From Bacteroidaceae bacterium (GTDB lineage Bacteria; Bacteroidota; Bacteroidia; Bacteroidales; Bacteroidaceae): 7,302 nucleotides of DNA. Below, piece after piece: positions 6,897-7,302 of this stretch. The notes beneath the pieces were generated by a model. The model searched no databases and had not been told where the DNA came from. It was given only the letters and a program-made list of their open reading frames with translations. The stretch is taken from contig JABUUA010000081.1 in NCBI GenBank assembly GCA_021443405.1, positions 2,734 through 10,035 of the forward strand. The letters run 5' to 3'. Both the position numbers and the translations under genes were made by a program. The first letter of the stretch is position 1; each line of letters opens with the position of its first letter.

Positions 6897-6985
6897 TGTC
6901 TTGCAGACAACCTATTGTTTTGAACAAATCGTCCTTACGATTTGCCCAAGACATCCTTATGAATTGGTCAAGACATCCTATTGTC
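6897..6985. repeat. Four degenerate 22-23-base tandem repeats
   Basis: Units at 6897-6918, 6919-6940, 6941-6963 and 6964-6985 share a core close to CAAGACATCCTTATTG on the plus strand. The two right-hand units share CAAGACATCCT exactly. The first unit carries CAGACAACCTATTGT, which differs at two of 15 positions from the last unit. The second unit is the most diverged. The period equals about two helical turns. Confidence 0.6.
6925..6944. other. Perfect 8-base-pair hairpin within the repeat block
   Basis: CAAATCGT (6925-6932) and ACGATTTG (6937-6944) are exact reverse complements around a CCTT loop. The hairpin spans the junction of the second and third tandem units. No T-tract follows on either strand, so it is not an obvious terminator. 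It may be a regulator site or an RNA structure. Confidence 0.5.
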
Positions 6986-7002
6986 TCAGCCCAGGCATAT
7001 AA

Positions 7003-7036
7003 GTCGATATTCTCTCACTCAGCAGAGAAATTCGAC
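7003..7036 (-). terminator. Long hairpin, probable terminator of the SGNH-like gene
   Basis: Arms 7003-7015 and 7024-7036 pair over 13 positions with two central mismatches, around an 8-base loop. On the minus strand it begins 28 bases after the SGNH-like stop codon and is followed by TTATAT, a weak tail. Position and stem strength support a terminator. Confidence 0.5.
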
Positions 7037-7064
7037 GGATAGGTTGGGGAAAACAAGGTCTTTA

Positions 7065-7302
7065 TCAAAACCCCTTTTCTGCCAACCAATCTTTCAATTT
7101 CTTCGTCTCAAGACCATGCTTTGCAATATATGAAGTAAAATAGTCAGCCCCTTTGCTATTCAGATGATGAACATCACCATAATAACTATCATCAGGGAAC
7201 TGGAAGTCTTCATAATCCGCTATCAAGATATTTGGGTCATAGTCTTTCCTGCATATGCATGAAAGATTGCTAGTTTATTTCTGTTTCAGAGTGTTGGCTG
7301 CG
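7065..7302 (-). pseudogene. Broken SGNH/GDSL-like hydrolase, C-terminal fragment
   Basis: On the minus strand a frame reads from the right edge to the TGA at 7065-7067, but it contains a TAA at 7275-7277. The 69 codons after that stop have no in-frame ATG. They read like the end of an SGNH/GDSL hydrolase: a strand NILIADYEDF, then GDVHHLNSKGADYFTSYI. This holds the family's Asp-x-x-His catalytic pair (D-V-H-H) followed by the typical L-N-x-x-G-A. Such enzymes usually remove acyl or acetyl groups from glycans or lipids. The eight residues before the stop are AANTLKQK. All three minus-strand frames have stops within the last 33 bases of the window, so a nonsense mutation or frameshift is likely; a single base change (CAA to TAA) would be enough. 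The fragment is clearly more AT-rich than the genes to its left. It may be a decayed or recently transferred gene whose 5' part lies beyond the window. The start and full extent cannot be seen. Confidence 0.55.

Larger units (their letters stand above)
6654..7064. other. Non-coding region: promoter, palindromes, tandem repeats, hairpin
   Basis: About 410 bases without a convincing gene. From left to right it holds the leader and promoter of the secreted protein gene, a palindrome-rich stretch (about 6779-6870), a tandem repeat block (6897-6985), and a hairpin (7003-7036) below the SGNH-like fragment. The stretch from about 6769 to 6954 is open on the minus strand for 61 codons, beginning MSWANRKDD and ending MSGLEF. 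It lacks a recognisable domain or promoter and overlaps the repeats, so I do not call it as a gene. Confidence 0.6.

Noticed and set aside
6897..6985. A CRISPR array
   Set aside because: The units are contiguous, with no unique spacers, and they diverge from each other; no cas gene is visible.

Overview
The window looks like chromosomal DNA of a Bacteroidota species, most likely order Bacteroidales and Prevotella-like. Three promoters fit the Bacteroides-type consensus (TTTG, about 20 bases, TAnnTTTG). There is a surface-type lipoprotein with an acidic stretch right after its lipobox cysteine, a receptor with an N-terminal carboxypeptidase-regulatory-like domain, and a secreted protein with a type IX secretion-like C-terminus. 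The coding DNA is visibly GC-rich, with much more AT-rich gaps. The genus is an inference.

Layout, left to right. Bases 1-626 (minus) hold the N-terminal 208 codons of a lipoprotein with a BACON-like domain; the gene runs off the left edge. Bases 627-903 hold its promoter, with an 11-base homopolymer in the spacer, and a series of hairpins at the 3' end of the next gene. Bases 904-3882 (minus) encode a 992-residue TonB-dependent-receptor-like outer membrane protein with an unusual Gly/Arg-rich tail. A 143-base divergent gap separates it from an AraC-family regulator at 4026-4895 (plus), which is the obvious candidate to control it. The regulator converges, across a probable terminator, on a 559-residue secreted propeller-like protein at 4974-6653 (minus). 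This gene has a near-perfect promoter of its own at 6720-6751.

Bases 6654-7064 contain no convincing gene. They hold that promoter, a palindrome-rich stretch, four degenerate 22-23-base tandem repeats and a strong hairpin. The right edge (7065-7302, minus) carries the C-terminal end of an SGNH/GDSL-like hydrolase with its Asp-x-x-His motif. Its frame is broken by a stop at 7275-7277, so it is probably a decayed gene.

Functionally this is an envelope and secretion neighbourhood: an outer membrane receptor with a divergent regulator, an exported propeller-like protein and a surface lipoprotein. No SusD, inner-membrane transporter or enzyme partner is visible, so the substrate cannot be named. 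I found no clear novel multi-gene system. The items most worth checking are the receptor tail, the promoter homopolymer, the tandem repeat block and the broken SGNH gene.
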